Notes under the pieces: generated by a model
The model's input: only the letters and a program-made list of their open reading frames with translations
What the model was told of the DNA's origin: nothing
Database searches by the model: none
Made by a program: the position numbers and the translations under genes
From: Monilinia fructicola
Taxonomy: Eukaryota > Ascomycota > Leotiomycetes > Helotiales > Sclerotiniaceae
Length of the DNA stretch: 64,000 nucleotides
Direction: 5' to 3'
Assembly (NCBI GenBank): GCA_008692225.1
Contig: VICG01000010.1
Location: 2,170,001 to 2,234,000 of the forward strand
Shown here: positions 47,001-59,698 of the stretch, one piece after another
How positions within the stretch are numbered: the first letter of the stretch is position 1
Layout: the number at the start of each line of letters is the position of its first letter

Positions 47001-49947
47001 ACCAATGCTGAGTTGCGACTGACAACCCGAGGAGTAGTGATTTAGTTTCATAAATTAGGTAATTGCCAACTTTCTGCTATTGGTTTTCTGATAGAAATCC
47101 AAAATGAACTCTTGTATGAATGTAATGCAATCATGATATTCCCCCATGGTAACAGGATCAGAACTACTGTGTCTTCGACGAAGAAATCTGGAATCTTCGA
47201 TGTCGGAATAGGTGTGATCCAAACCACCAGTAACCTACCGATCCAGGTCCACCGTCCGAACTCTTATTCCTCAAAGTAAAAGCATCCCGAGTAAATCCTA
47301 TACAATTATAATCAGGCCCACAGCCACCTCAATAGATGGAGATTAACTTTGAAACCATCGATCATGGCTTGATCATCATGATATGGACAAAATAGATGAT
47401 CCCTCTTTGTCTTGCAAGGTTGCAATATCTGTCTTTTACGTTTAATGGATTGATATCGGATTATCATACTCGCCGATTTGAATAACCTTAAATGCACTTC
47501 CTTCAAGAATACTTCTTTAATCGTTATCAAAGTCATTAACTTCTCTTTCCCATAGCAGAATCTAGTCATCGAAAAATACACTTTATTATGTGTAGAAGTG
47601 CAAGACAAATAGTATCTCCCCTGAAAGATGTACCTAAGTAACGACGATATCCATTGTGGTCAAGAAGGAACGTTCAGAAGGGCCACTGTGTGCAGTCTTG
47701 AAACTAGAGCCATGGATATCGGAAATATAATTTTGCAGAAGTGGAGGAGTACAGTATAAGTCATGATCAAGCATCGAGAACTGAAGATATAAATGAATTG
47801 ATCAACAACCGGGTGGCTTCCTTTCTATCTCAATCTCAATCTCAATGATACCTAGGTATAATACTATATGATCACCTGAATCCACGTCTAATTCAGATTA
47901 GGCTCAAGGTTAGATAGAACCATACCCTTGACTTCGTTCACCGTTGTAAATAAAAAATCACAAGGCGAATTTCATCATATCATGGTGATGATGCCACAGT
48001 GAGATAACCTTTAGTTCTACTCGAGTAGATGCTCGAGTAATCATATTTAAATCCAACCCATCAAGAATTATACGCGAGTAATTAATCTTGCCTACGAAAT
48101 GCCTACTCCGTAGATCCATGGATATCCTCCAAACAAAAACTATCCACAAACGCCATATAAAATTTCACATAAAATAAAAAATCATAAATGATAACTTGGA
48201 AATAGTCGAAACGAAACAAACGTACATATATGGACAACCCATATTCCCTTTCTTCGCAATCAATCCCCAACCCCTAACATCAACCTTGCATCAAGCAATC
48301 ACCACCCATCTACCTGCTATCACCTATCTACCCAACCTCAAAAACTTCAACCCTAGATCCACCCACAAAGAAAGTGCAATACTTCGTAATCTTACAAGTT
48401 ACAACACTCGAGTAGTACAACTCCAAAGCCCAACAGAGAGTGGATCCTTAAATCTGAGACAAGATCGGGCTGTAACGGCCCGGGCGGGTCCCACTCAAGG
48501 TTCTGGCTGTATGTTGATGGATACAGTAGAAGCTTAAGGTGCGATAGAATTTATTGTATTTTTGCTGATGAGGTTTAACAAACGTAAGTGATGGGGAGGC
48601 AGATGAAGGGTTGTGTGTGTTGGGGAGTTGGCACTGGGAGATAGGAGAAGGGAGAACAAGCAATGGATATTTGTGTTGATACAGTATTTGGTTTTTTGTT
48701 CTGTTTTTGTGTTTTCCTTGTGTTTTCCTTGTGGTTTTGATTTCTATATAATGTCATGATATAACATAATTAATATGGCCGGGAGATTCGGAGTTCGGAA
48801 AACATGTTGAGATGGAGATATAATATTTGTGCTTATAGGTTTAGATTGTAGTTGTTATTTGCTAGGTAGCTACATCGCCGCATCTCGCATTCAACATCGC
48901 ATATAAGCTACATGTATTATATCACAAAGCCCTCGTTACATATGCCTAGTAGGCATACAGTCAAATAAACTTAAGGATACCGTCCCATTGTCATTATTCC
49001 CATCTTATACATACATATCATCTTCCATTCTCATTCTCAACCTCGTCTTATCTAATCCATCCACAACCCAGAACATCATCCGGACTCCGAACCAACAAAA
49101 GCAATTTACTGAGCCAAAACCATATTATTATCTATCTCTATGTCCAACCCACTCCCACTAAACCAACCATCACATCAGCACAACAAAAATCTCCAAAATG
49201 AACATCGGGCATTAACAAACTCATCAAACCCAATCTGAATCTTAATCTCTCCCAAGATCCCTCTCAGGATCATCCTTGGACCCCTCGTGGAGAACTTGTG
49301 AGGAGGGAAGAGAGACGTACTGTAGGACGCGAAGGAGGAAAAAAGGGAAAGGAGAAGATGCATTAGATTCCTAAGAGAGACAGAGTACGGATGAGGAGGA
49401 GAAGTCGGCATTTATATATATGTGTCTGTATATCCATGGATATTTAAAGATTGGGATGAAATGCAGATAGATGCACATGCGGCATGCCACATGTAGCATG
49501 GCATACATAGCACAACCCAGCAAACCAACAACCAACCTAATTCCAACCAGCCCACGCCAAACCAAAGCAACCATAGGCTACTGTATCAGCATCTAGAGAC
49601 CAACAACCTTCTCCAGCGCCTTCCAATGGGCGCTTGAAAACGTTGAGATCGGATTTATCAGATGATGAATGAAGAGGACCCCGGGAAATACCTTGGATCC
49701 ACGGAATGGCCATGCGAAAGCGAGGTACATATGTATACAGCAGTACGGAGCGGAGGTGGGTTTTATCGGGAGGTTGTTCTGTGGTTGTATATTGGATGTT
49801 GGAGATTACTGTAGGGGTCACCGGGTTTTAACGAGAAGGGATGATGTCATGGATGGATGTGGATGGATGTAGATGGATATAGTAAGTAGTACTATAACTT
49901 ATTATTACAGTACTATTAAGTATAATAGAAACTTACGATACCATCTA
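44018..49947. other. Long gene-poor region
   Basis: Almost 6 kb with no convincing gene. Short GTGAG direct repeats lie at 44080-44100. Two similar segments with GTAAGTTC...GAGCTA...GCCAAGAA lie at 44405-44443 and 44500-44550. TATACCTTCGTACACTTTCG-type imperfect repeats lie near 46797-46829, and a (CTCAAT)n run near 47827-47848. From 48.5 to 49.9 kb the strand is skewed with G-rich and C-rich patches. No RNA gene recognised. Confidence 0.5.
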
Positions 49948-51171
49948 ATCGAGCTCCCTATATTATACACGCCCCTATATCTTATACGTTTTAACATTTT
50001 TAAAAATAAATAATTATATATTAATTAATTATTAAAACGATTTAAATTTTTATATAATAATAGATTAAAATAAATAGATTATAATAATAACTTTTTAAAT
50101 ATAAAATATTATATATTATTAAAATTAATACTAATAATAGAATAAAAAGATTTATTTAATATTTTATTAAAAAAATAAAGAATATAATATTTTAAGAAAT
50201 TATATTTTGTTTCTTAGTGTTTTTATAATTTATAACTTAATATTTATATTTTAAATCTCTTAAAAATATTATAATATAATTTTTATATTAAATTTAAAAA
50301 ATAAAGAATAAAAAAAAATTTAAAAAGAAATAAAATAATCAAAAAAAGTATTATATTATAATAATATTAATAAATGTAAATATCAATAAGATAAAAATGG
50401 GTTTTAATTAAAAAAACTTATTTTCAATTAAGTTTAAATAATTAAAATAATAAAGTTAAATTAAAATTAAAGAATATAATTATATATTATATTATAGAAA
50501 AATAATATACTTTAAGTATTATTATATAAACTTATTATATCTAGGTTTTTAAAATAAGAATTTTATAGTTTAAATTATCGATTTCCTATAGCTATTAATA
50601 TATAAAAAATAGTATTAAAAAATAAATCCTTTAGATTTAATATTAAATTGAATTTATAAAATACTTTTATTTTTTTAATAATAATCTTAATTTATTTAGA
50701 TATATAGTAAAAAAACCTTCTTTTTTAAAAAAAATCATATTTTATATAATATAAAAATAATAAGCTTTTATTATTTTTTTTAAAAATATACTTTTTTATT
50801 AAATTCTTAATCTTTTTTAATAAATATTTTTTAAGTTATGAATTTATAATAGATTATATTTAATATAATCTTAAAATCTTTATAAAAAATTTAAGTCTTT
50901 TTAATTATTTAAAGTTTTATATTATTAAAAAATAATATTTTAATAAAAAGTTATTCAATTTTATATAATAATTAAATATACATTTCTAAAATTATAATTA
51001 GTATTTAAATAAATTTAATAATAGAGATTTTCTTTTTATAATATAATTTAAAATTACTAGAAATAAATAGTATTATAAATTTTAAATTATAATATTAATA
51101 GGATATTTATTAATTAATTTTATTTATTAATTTTCGACTCTTTAAAAAACGTATAATATAGAAAGCTCGAT
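49948..51171. mobile_element. 1224-bp TIR element (ATCGAGCT family), RIP-degraded
   Basis: The left end ATCGAGCTCCCTATATTATA and the inverted right end ATCGAGCTTTCTATATTATA differ only by two C/T changes. TA flanks both ends (49946-49947; 51172-51173). The interior is extremely A+T-rich without frames. It is the first of a back-to-back series. Confidence 0.78.
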
Positions 51172-51207
51172 TAAATAGAAATATATTAAAGTATTCTTTC
51201 TTACTTA

Positions 51208-53054
51208 AGTCGCCTACCCCCTTACATCTCACCACCCCTCTTATTTAACTAACTTTAAAAAATACTATATATTATTTTTAAATATTAATAGTTTAACAAT
51301 TATTGTATTTATATATAATCCTTTTAAGAATTATTTTTTAAAATAATATCAAAATTATTTTTAATAATTAGCTTATTTTTAACTATAATCTATATTTCTT
51401 TAGTAGCTTTAATTCCTACAAATTTTGAATTTAGATTAATTTCAACTTTATACTTTTTTCTTTGGGTTAATTGCTTTATTCTATATTTTAATTATTATAT
51501 TTCAACTTTAACTATATAATATTATAATTTTTAATATTAAATCTTTTTAAAATCTTTTAAAAATATAGATAACATGTTGGAAAATTAATTTTCTCTTCTT
51601 AGATTATATATTTTATATATAATTAAATATCCTTTAATTTTCAAGGCATTCTTTATTAAATAAAAGATAATTTTATATATTATTAAAATTTAGAATTATT
51701 ATTTAGAAAAGAAATTTTTTTAATAATCCTTTTATTATTATTTTTAATTAAAAATTAATTCATAAAAGGTTTAATTATATTTTTTAACTATAAATCTAAT
51801 ATTTTTCATTTAGATTTAATATTTTAAATAATTAATGTTTTTAATTTAGTAAAATAATAATAAGAAAGAAAATTCCACTTTTTAATTAATATAGAATTTA
51901 TTAAAAAACTTAATTTATTAAGGTATTATTAATACATATCTTTAAGATTTAAGAATAAAGTTAAACTTAATAATTATAATATATATAATATATATATAAT
52001 AATAGGAATAAAAGATATATATTATTTTTAAAATATGATTATATAAATTCTATAATTTTATAATTTCTATAACCATCTAAAATACTCGAGTAAATAACCT
52101 AATCTCATTTAAATTAAAAGAGATTATTAAAAGTATAAGTACTTTTTTAATTATTTTAATATAATAAAATTTATAATTTATTTATTTTTAATAATTATAA
52201 AACTTTATTTAGTATATAAAGTAAAAGTTATAAGAAACTATTACTATTAAACACTTTTATTTTTATAAATAATAAATAAATTAAAAGCTTTTTCAATAAT
52301 TAAAATACATTTAATAAAAAAGGTTTAAATCTTTAATTTAGATTATTTTTTGAAATAAAATTCTGATTTAAACTTTCTATTACTAGCTTATTAAAAGCCC
52401 TAATCTTTTATAATATTTATTTCATTTATATTATATTTATTTTAAGGTTTAAAAACTTTAATAATTTATAATTTAAGTTTTTGAAATTCTTTCTTAATAA
52501 AGTTAATTAAAGTACTTAAAACTCATATTAAATTAATTCTATATTATCTCTTAATTTTAATAATTGGATTTTTATATAAGAATTTAGTAATCTATTACTT
52601 TTTAAATAATAAATCCCTTTTTTATAAACCTAAAATCCATTCTTTAATTTTCTAGATTTGTTAATATATAAAATTAATTTTAAAACTTTTTTAAACTAAT
52701 ATTTAATTTATTAAACATCTCTTCTAAATCAAAGCTATCTTTTGCTATATTTAAATACTTTTTTAATGAAATAAATATTTTTTAATTAATTATTAAAAAA
52801 TATTTCTTAAAATATTATAATCTTTAAGGATTTTTAATATTTGAACCTTATTTATAAACGCCTTAAAAGCCATTGTAATATAATTTTTAATATATAACTT
52901 TATTTTAATATAATAAATATAATTTATAAATTATAAAGGAATTAATTAAAAAATTTTTAAATTATTAATATTAAAAGATTATATATTAGTTAAAAATATA
53001 TGTTTTTATATATTAACTAAATAGAGGGGGTGGTGAAATATAGAGTAGGCGACT
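51208..53054. mobile_element. 1847-bp TIR element (AGTCGCCTACC family), RIP-degraded
   Basis: The left end AGTCGCCTACCCCCTTACAT and the inverted right end AGTCGCCTACTCTATATTTC continue CTCACCACCCC / TCACCACCCCC and TCTWATTTA. TA flanks both ends (51206-51207; 53055-53056). The length matches full-size fungal pogo/Fot1-class elements, which run about 1.8-2 kb, but no transposase frame remains. Only 36 bases separate it from the preceding element. A relative begins at 63426. Confidence 0.8.
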
Positions 53055-53524
53055 TATATAGAAGGCTTTATATTATCTCAACGAATATAATTTATAAAAA
53101 TTTACTTACTTAAAATAGAGTAATCTTATTAATCTATTAAAATACATTAAGATATTAATTAAGACCTTAAAAATTAAGAATATTCTTTATTATAATATTA
53201 AAAAAAAAATTAAAGTTAAAAATTTATATTCGTATATTTAATATCCTTATAATAAGATTTTACTTTATTTAATTAGCTCTTTTTATAAATATTCTATTTT
53301 ATTTAATCTTAATATAAGATTCTATAAATAAATAAATACTATTATACTCCTCTACTCTTTATACTTATATACTTAAAGACTTTATATACTTTAATACTTA
53401 TATATTTATATAACTTATAATACTATAATAATAAAACCCTAATAAGTCTAGAAATTAAATAGTTATAAAAAAACATTTAATTAGGATTAAGAATATAAAT
53501 TTAATACTTAAACCTATTAGGACT
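53055..53524. other. RIP-degraded AT-rich DNA between elements
   Basis: Nearly G+C-free, no frame, no end structure I could pair. Probably remains of another repeat. Confidence 0.5.
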
Positions 53525-55925
53525 TGTAACGAATATCACGTTAAGCGATATTATATATAAAAGAGATCTTTAGATCCTTTAAAGATCTTTTTTTTTTTAA
53601 CTTTCTTATTCTAATTAATTAATCTTTATTAATTCGCTTTAATATATAATCATAATAGGACTTATAAAAATAAAACGCGATAATAAATAAATAAATAAGT
53701 AGGTAGATAGATTGCTTTTTATTAAGTATAGTTAATTAATATAACGAATATTATATACTTTAAGCACGTAATATTTTATTATATTACTCGAGCGGGTTTT
53801 TAAAAGAGGTATACGCAAAATAAGCGAGATTCTCAAAATAATACTTAACTTCTTAAAATCCTATATTAGCTAACCTTATTATCTTCTTTAAAATACTTTA
53901 AAACTATTAATATTAATATTAATAAAATTATAGAAAACTATAAATAAATACTAATATTTATAGATTCATTTAATAACTTTGATAGGTTTTATTAAATCTT
54001 TAAAATAAAGGATCGTATATACCTTTAATATTAAATAAGCGATATTATTATAAAAACAAGTATAGCTTTAGTTAAAGGTTAAAATTTTATTAGATAGATT
54101 AAAGAAAGGCACTATATTAGAATATTTAGTTTTTATAAACTAATCTTGATATTATAAATATTATTATATTAAAACAACGAAAAATATAAGTTAGAGGAGG
54201 GGATAATAATTATATTAGAATTATATATATTTAATCTATAAAATCTTAATATATTTTAATAAAAACAACTATTTATAAAAGCTATTATCCCTTTTATATT
54301 ATATAATAAGTTTAAATTATTTCTAAAAATTCTTAATTTATTTATTTATAACTTTAACTAGGATTTTTTACTATTTTTTTTCTAAATTATTATAATTTCT
54401 TTATTTATAGTTAAAAGAACCTTTTTTACTTTAATTTGATTTTTAATATAATCTTATATATATTTTAGAGCGTTTAAATTAGAAGATTAAAATGATTATA
54501 TAATTTTGATTATATTAAAAAAGTTAAAATACTTTGTAGTATATACTTCGATTTATAGATTAGTATATTATTTATTATAATCTAAATCTAAATCGAATAA
54601 TAATAAGTATTTCTTTTTTAATTCTTTTTTTCTTAAAATTTATTAATTTACGATTTTAAATATAGTATAAAGTATAATTTATATATTTTAAATTAATCAA
54701 TTTCATTCTTTAATCTATTTTTCTTTTTATATTATGCTTTTTTAAATAATTTTCGAATAAAGTAGGCTTTTTATAATGTTTTCTAAATCTTTTTTTAATT
54801 TAAAATATATTAATATGTTTTCTAGCTTAATATAATATATTCCTTACTGTTTTTTTTGGCTTTTTTAATATTAAATTAAGCCTATAATATAGGTTTTCGT
54901 TATTTTTAATATTTTTTTATAAAAAATCTTTGGATTCATTTAATTTTTTAAGGATTTTTTTTTAAAAAAGTTTTAAGAGGCTTTGTAGGTTTTTACCACT
55001 TGAAAACATCTATAAATTCAATTTTTTAGTATAATTATTTTATAATAAATTATTTATTATTAAAATAAAAATATTTATTAGAATTATATTAATAGCTTTT
55101 TTTACTATATTTAAAATGTTTATTAACCTAATTTATAAATTTATAGTTTTATAAATTATATATTAATAGATATTTAACAAATTGTATATATAATTTTTAT
55201 ATTTTTATACTTAATTTAGGTTTTTTACCTCCTATAAGTTAATAAATATAAAAATTCGTTTATTATTCTATAAAAAAGTTAATAAGGAATAATTTAAATT
55301 TATTTTTTATATATACAAAATATAAGGCTTATATCTAAATTTCTTTTATTTTAATTATTTTTAATATAATTCTTTTTTTTTACAAATATTAAAAATTTGC
55401 ATTTTTTGCTTTTCTTTAATAGCGATTTTATAATAATTTTAATAGATTTTAAAGATTTTTATGTTTTTTAATTTAAGCTTTTATATTAGATAGATTTTTT
55501 AATATTAATAATTAATCGATTTTGTAATAGTTAGTAATATAATTTTAAAGTATTTTAAATATATTAAAAGCATAGATTTTTTTATATATTTCAAAAGATA
55601 TCTTAGTTTTTTTAATCTTAGATTTTAAAGAATAAACCCCCTTTGTATTATAAATTTTTTAAAGCATTTTTTTAAAAACATATTAAGAATTGATTAAATT
55701 ATTTATATTTATTTATATAGTATAATATATATTATTAAGTATTTATTTTAAGAATCTCGCTTATTTTATATATGCCTTTTTTAAAACCCGCCTAAGTGAA
55801 TAAAATTATATATAAGAGATCTTTAAAGCTTTTAAAAATCTTTTCTTTTCTTAGCTTTCTTATTTTTCGTTAATTGATGTCTATTAATTTACTCTAGTAT
55901 ATAATTATAATAATTAATAAACTAT
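53525..55925 (+). repeat. Two LTR-like direct repeats, the second split by a TIR element
   Basis: Copy one (about 53525-53660) begins TGTAACGAATATCACGTTAA and contains ATTATATATAAAAGAGATCT, then a T-rich and TTAATTAA stretch ending AATATATAATCATAATAGG. Copy two begins TATAACGAATATTATATACT at 53740, is broken after 53786, and resumes at about 55797 with ATTATATATAAGAGATCTTT followed by matching sequence to about 55925. The TG start, TATA-like box and AGAGATC block resemble a retrotransposon LTR. Internal coding sequence is absent between copies, so these may be tandem solo LTRs. Confidence 0.55.
53787..55796. mobile_element. 2010-bp TIR element (CTCGRGCGGG family), possible parent of the 801-bp element
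   Basis: The left end CTCGAGCGGGTTTTTAAAAG and the inverted right end CTTAGGCGGGTTTTAAAAAA continue AGGTATACGCAAAATAAGCGAGATTCT / GGCATATATAAAATAAGCGAGATTCT. TA precedes the left end; TG follows the right. The outermost ~25 bases match the ends at 38260 and 63858. Size suits an autonomous Tc1/mariner-superfamily copy whose transposase has been erased by RIP. It lies inside the second LTR-like repeat. Confidence 0.75.
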
Positions 55926-56061
55926 TAATATTAATATTAATACTAAATAGTAAATATATAATTATAAAGTCTTAAGAGGTTTAATGAGTACAAGTGAGAT
56001 GTTTATTAGGATGGGTATATAAGAGGGGGGCAAAGTGTTTTTTTTATCTGGGTTTTACAGT

Positions 56062-56130
56062 ATGGTATATTGTATGGTATGGTATGGTATGGTATGGTAT
56101 GGTATGGTATGGTATGGTATGGTATGGTAT
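56062..56130. repeat. (GGTAT)n pentanucleotide microsatellite
   Basis: Around a dozen near-perfect GGTAT units, with a few AGTAT or AGCAT variants just beyond. Confidence 0.9.
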
Positions 56131-56781
56131 AGTATAGCATAGTATTGTCTGTCAGTTTGTTCTGATATTGAGGGTGAAAGGAAGGGAGAAAGAGAAAGGG
56201 GGGAGGGATGGATGGATTGGGAGATATGGATGGGATGGGATAGTGTTATTTGATGGACTTAAACGTATCCCATACTCTATATGCGAGTAATACAATAGAT
56301 ATACTAATACTATACCACGCAGCACAAACAGAACAGAAAAAAGAACAGAAAAGAACAGAAAAGAACAGAAAAAAAACACAACATACAGGATGATTAAGAT
56401 ACAATCACAAAGCAAAGCAAAGCGGGGCAGAGGCAAACAAATTCAACGTTCTTGTACTACTTGTACTCGCATAGATCGATAGATGGGTAAGTGTAATACA
56501 TATCTCATCCTTCGTACTGTACCTTGTAAATCTTACCGTTTACTATATGGACGCTCTAACCACTCTATTCATACGGTATATACTGTATTACATGATCATA
56601 AACTCTTTCGACGGTCCTGGGTTGAATGTATAGAATACGTAGAAATGATGAGTAGAGTATGGTCCATCGTTAGGACTTCCGTACTCGATCATCCAGAGGA
56701 GAATCTGGTGGAGTATGGAATCATGGATCATGACTATTGTACTGTATATAAAGGCATCAGAGAGAAGTGGGGATGGATTTA

Positions 56782-56866
56782 GGATGGATGGATGGATGGA
56801 TGGATGGATGGATGGATGGATGGATGGATGGATGGATGGATGGATGGATGGATGGATGGATGGATG
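56782..56866. repeat. (GGAT)n tetranucleotide microsatellite
   Basis: About 21 uninterrupted GGAT units. Confidence 0.93.
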
Positions 56867-58079
56867 TAGCCTAATGGGGTTGTGTTCTGTGTGAGGGTTG
56901 GTTGGTTTGATCCTGTTTGGGACTGATGGGATGGGGTGGGATGGGCTAATGAATAGTACGATGCTTTTTTTTTGTATTCTGTGTGATGGCAGGTTGGGTT
57001 GGGTTGGATGGGTGAATGGGTGGATGGGTGGATGGGCGAAAGTTTGAAATGGGTTTAGAGAGATGATTTATTAGGTAGGTAGGGGAGTGGTAAGTAGGTA
57101 CAGTAGGAGGTGGGTGGTACGGTAGGAGGTGGGTAGAAACGTTTGTCTCATACTTGGACCAGCTCGTTTGTGCCTGATCAGCAGAGTTTACGGTGGCACG
57201 GGCTCGGAGTTTATATTGTAATGTTCTGGGATTACCTAGGGTTCTTTCTATCCAGGGTTTGGAGGGTTGGTTGATGGATAATGAATGGGTTTGGGAATGG
57301 ATGGTGGAGGGAAATTTATAATAATAAGGGAACGTTTTGTTGGTGGTGGAAGGAGGGAGGGGATGGATTGGGAAGAATGTAGTGGATAGGGAGGTGGTTG
57401 ATATGGGTGATATAGGTGATATGGGTGATGAGAAGTTGGGAGTAAGGGTTTGTGATTTGATTGGATGGTAGGAGGGGAAGTGTTATATTTGCTTTCAGTG
57501 GAGTTGTGAATGAGTGAGTGAGTGAGTGGGTGGGTGGGTAAGTGAATGGTAAGTGAGTGATAAGTGAGTGAAAGAGTTATAAGTTTATAAGATAATGAAG
57601 GAATACAGTATATATATATATATATACGGATGTGTGTGTGAGAGTGTGAGTGTGAGTATGTGTATATACTGTATATACATCCATGGATATATATATATAT
57701 ATATATATAAAATACAAATATCATATTGGATAGAACCTAAACCTCCTTAATATCAATCGAATATAAGCATAAATCAGTCCATATTCGGTTATTTCTTTCA
57801 TTCGCAACCCATCTGGGGCATAATCAAGAATCTTCAACTGCCCAGGTGTATACAAATATAATCAATCTAAGTTACATCTATCTGTGCCCGGGCGTTCCAA
57901 GAATGCGCATTTCAAGGCAAAAGAGATCCATCTCATCTATATCATCCATATTATATCATCCATCCATATCGTCCATCCATATCATACCATCCCTACTTAC
58001 CTTGCCTACTGTACCATATACGAGATACCTAGGCACAACAGGTAGCTGAAGTGGATAGATAGATACTATTCATCCCTTC

Positions 58080-58440
58080 TAATATCATCAATTCGTTAGT
58101 TCTACCTAGGTCAAGATCAAAAAACTTATCGTATACTAATAATTAACCTTAGAATATTATATTACTTTAATTTCTCTTATGGAATATAATAAAAACCTTC
58201 TTTTAATATAATAAACATTCTAGATTATATTAAATAGTCTAGATTATATTAATAGAATTATAAGAGAAAAAAAGAAAAAGAAGTATTTTTTAAATCTTAA
58301 AGAATGATTTTATTTTATTATATAATAGAACTATAATATTATAAAAACTATTATATTATATTATATTTATATTATATCTTTTAGATATAAAACGAAAAAG
58401 AAAAGCAGAACCTTGAAAATCAATTCGAATTATACTTTTA
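58080..58440. repeat. AT-rich island with internal inverted repeat
   Basis: A short RIP-like block. TTTCTCTTATGGAATATAAT near 58170 pairs with inverted AATTATAAGAGAAA near 58255, and TCTAGATTATATTA is repeated directly at 58229 and 58247. This may be a small decayed inverted-repeat element; no paired outer ends found. Confidence 0.45.
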
Positions 58441-59177
58441 ATAATTCTTTTTCTTCTTCTTTTAACCTTTTCTATCCTTTACATCCTCCTCTTCCTCTCT
58501 CTTCCTCTCTCTAATAATAATAAGTATTGGTCTATTGATATATTCAATTTGGACATCTACGTTCCTTGTCTTCCTTCACTTTTTCTATACCCTATCATCG
58601 TCGTCGTTGTCACTATTGTCGTCGGCCATTTATTCTTCTTTATCCTTTCTCCTTCATACAGACACATACATAATACATATTCAGCCAACATACCATACCA
58701 AATACATACAAATCCATCTTTGTCTGTATAACCTCAACCTCAATTAGTCCTCCAAACCAATCGCAAAAAGTCCCCAAAGTGTCAGCGGGGTCAAATCTCC
58801 TCTTATCTTTTGAAAAAAGAGGGAAGAAAAAAACAAGTCGACGATCAACGATCAACAATCAACAACAGGCAACCAGAACGCCACATTTTCACCCCTCGAC
58901 TCAATCTTACCATTGATGACTGACTGACCTTATATTGATTTGTTTACTACCCTTCAATATCTTACTCGTCGTCGCAAATAACTATCTGCAAAACACAGTT
59001 CTCTTGTTCTTACTGCAGTCGGATATCGCATCCATTCTGCATCTATCCGCTTCGTTTTAAGGCTATTGGTAGCCTTACAGTCCTAATATCTGCACCTCTC
59101 GAGTCAGGATCAGGATCTTTTTATTTACAAATTAATGTTGGTTGCCAATTACTTTCTCTGCGTCTACTTCTACATCT

Positions 59178-59312
59178 AATTATTCCTATTTCTTATTTCT
59201 ATTCCTATTTCTATTCCTATTCCTACTTCTACTCCTACTCCTACTCCTACTCCTTCTCCTACTTCTTCTCCTACTTCTGCTCCTCCTCCTCCTCCTCCTC
59301 CTCTTCCTTTCC
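59178..59312. repeat. Pyrimidine-rich (CTATTC/CTACTC/CTC)n array
   Basis: The array grades from CTATTTCTATTC to CTACTCCTACTC to CTC triplets. It is a purine/pyrimidine-asymmetric stretch about 400 bases upstream of a gene start and can stimulate or disturb transcription. It creates long low-complexity frames on both strands that are not genes. Confidence 0.85.
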
Positions 59313-59698
59313 CTATATACCATACCTTCATATCTTGAGAATCTAACCTGAATGCGACGTGCATCATCTTGAATTGCTAACTGTTGCACTTATCTTTGCT
59401 AGACCAAAAGATAGCCAACCCACTGCGACCCAAGCAAGCAAAAAAGGCTGCTGACTAGACAATTTTATTTTATTGACTTCGAGTCCACCAACCAATATTT
59501 AACGACAAAAAAAGACAAAGCTCAAGTCATCATTCCTCCCACTTTTCTCCTCTTATCACTACTCATTACATCAATTTTTCAATCAAATCGAAATTCAACC
59601 ACCGACAGACCATAATACTATTTCGATATCGACATTGGAGGAGAAAAAACGAAAGGGAAAGAAAGGAAAAGAGGAACAGAAGAAAGGAAATAATCAAT

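Larger units (their letters stand above)
55926..59698. other. Microsatellite-rich spacer and leader of the large downstream gene
   Basis: No gene supported. Contains (GGTAT)n at about 56062-56130, (GGAT)n at 56782-56866, GAGT/GGGT runs at 57510-57560, TA and TG/GA repeats at 57608-57710, an AT-rich island at 58080-58440, and a pyrimidine array at 59178-59312. Long frames in this stretch are by-products of the repeats. Confidence 0.6.

Noticed and set aside
57248..57724. 158-codon minus-strand frame
   Set aside because: It is composed of TA, TG/GA and GAGT simple repeats translated as IYIY, HSHS and Pro-rich strings.
59142..59389. Overlapping Leu-rich and Arg-rich frames
   Set aside because: Both arise from the pyrimidine array 59178-59312 and have no independent coding evidence.
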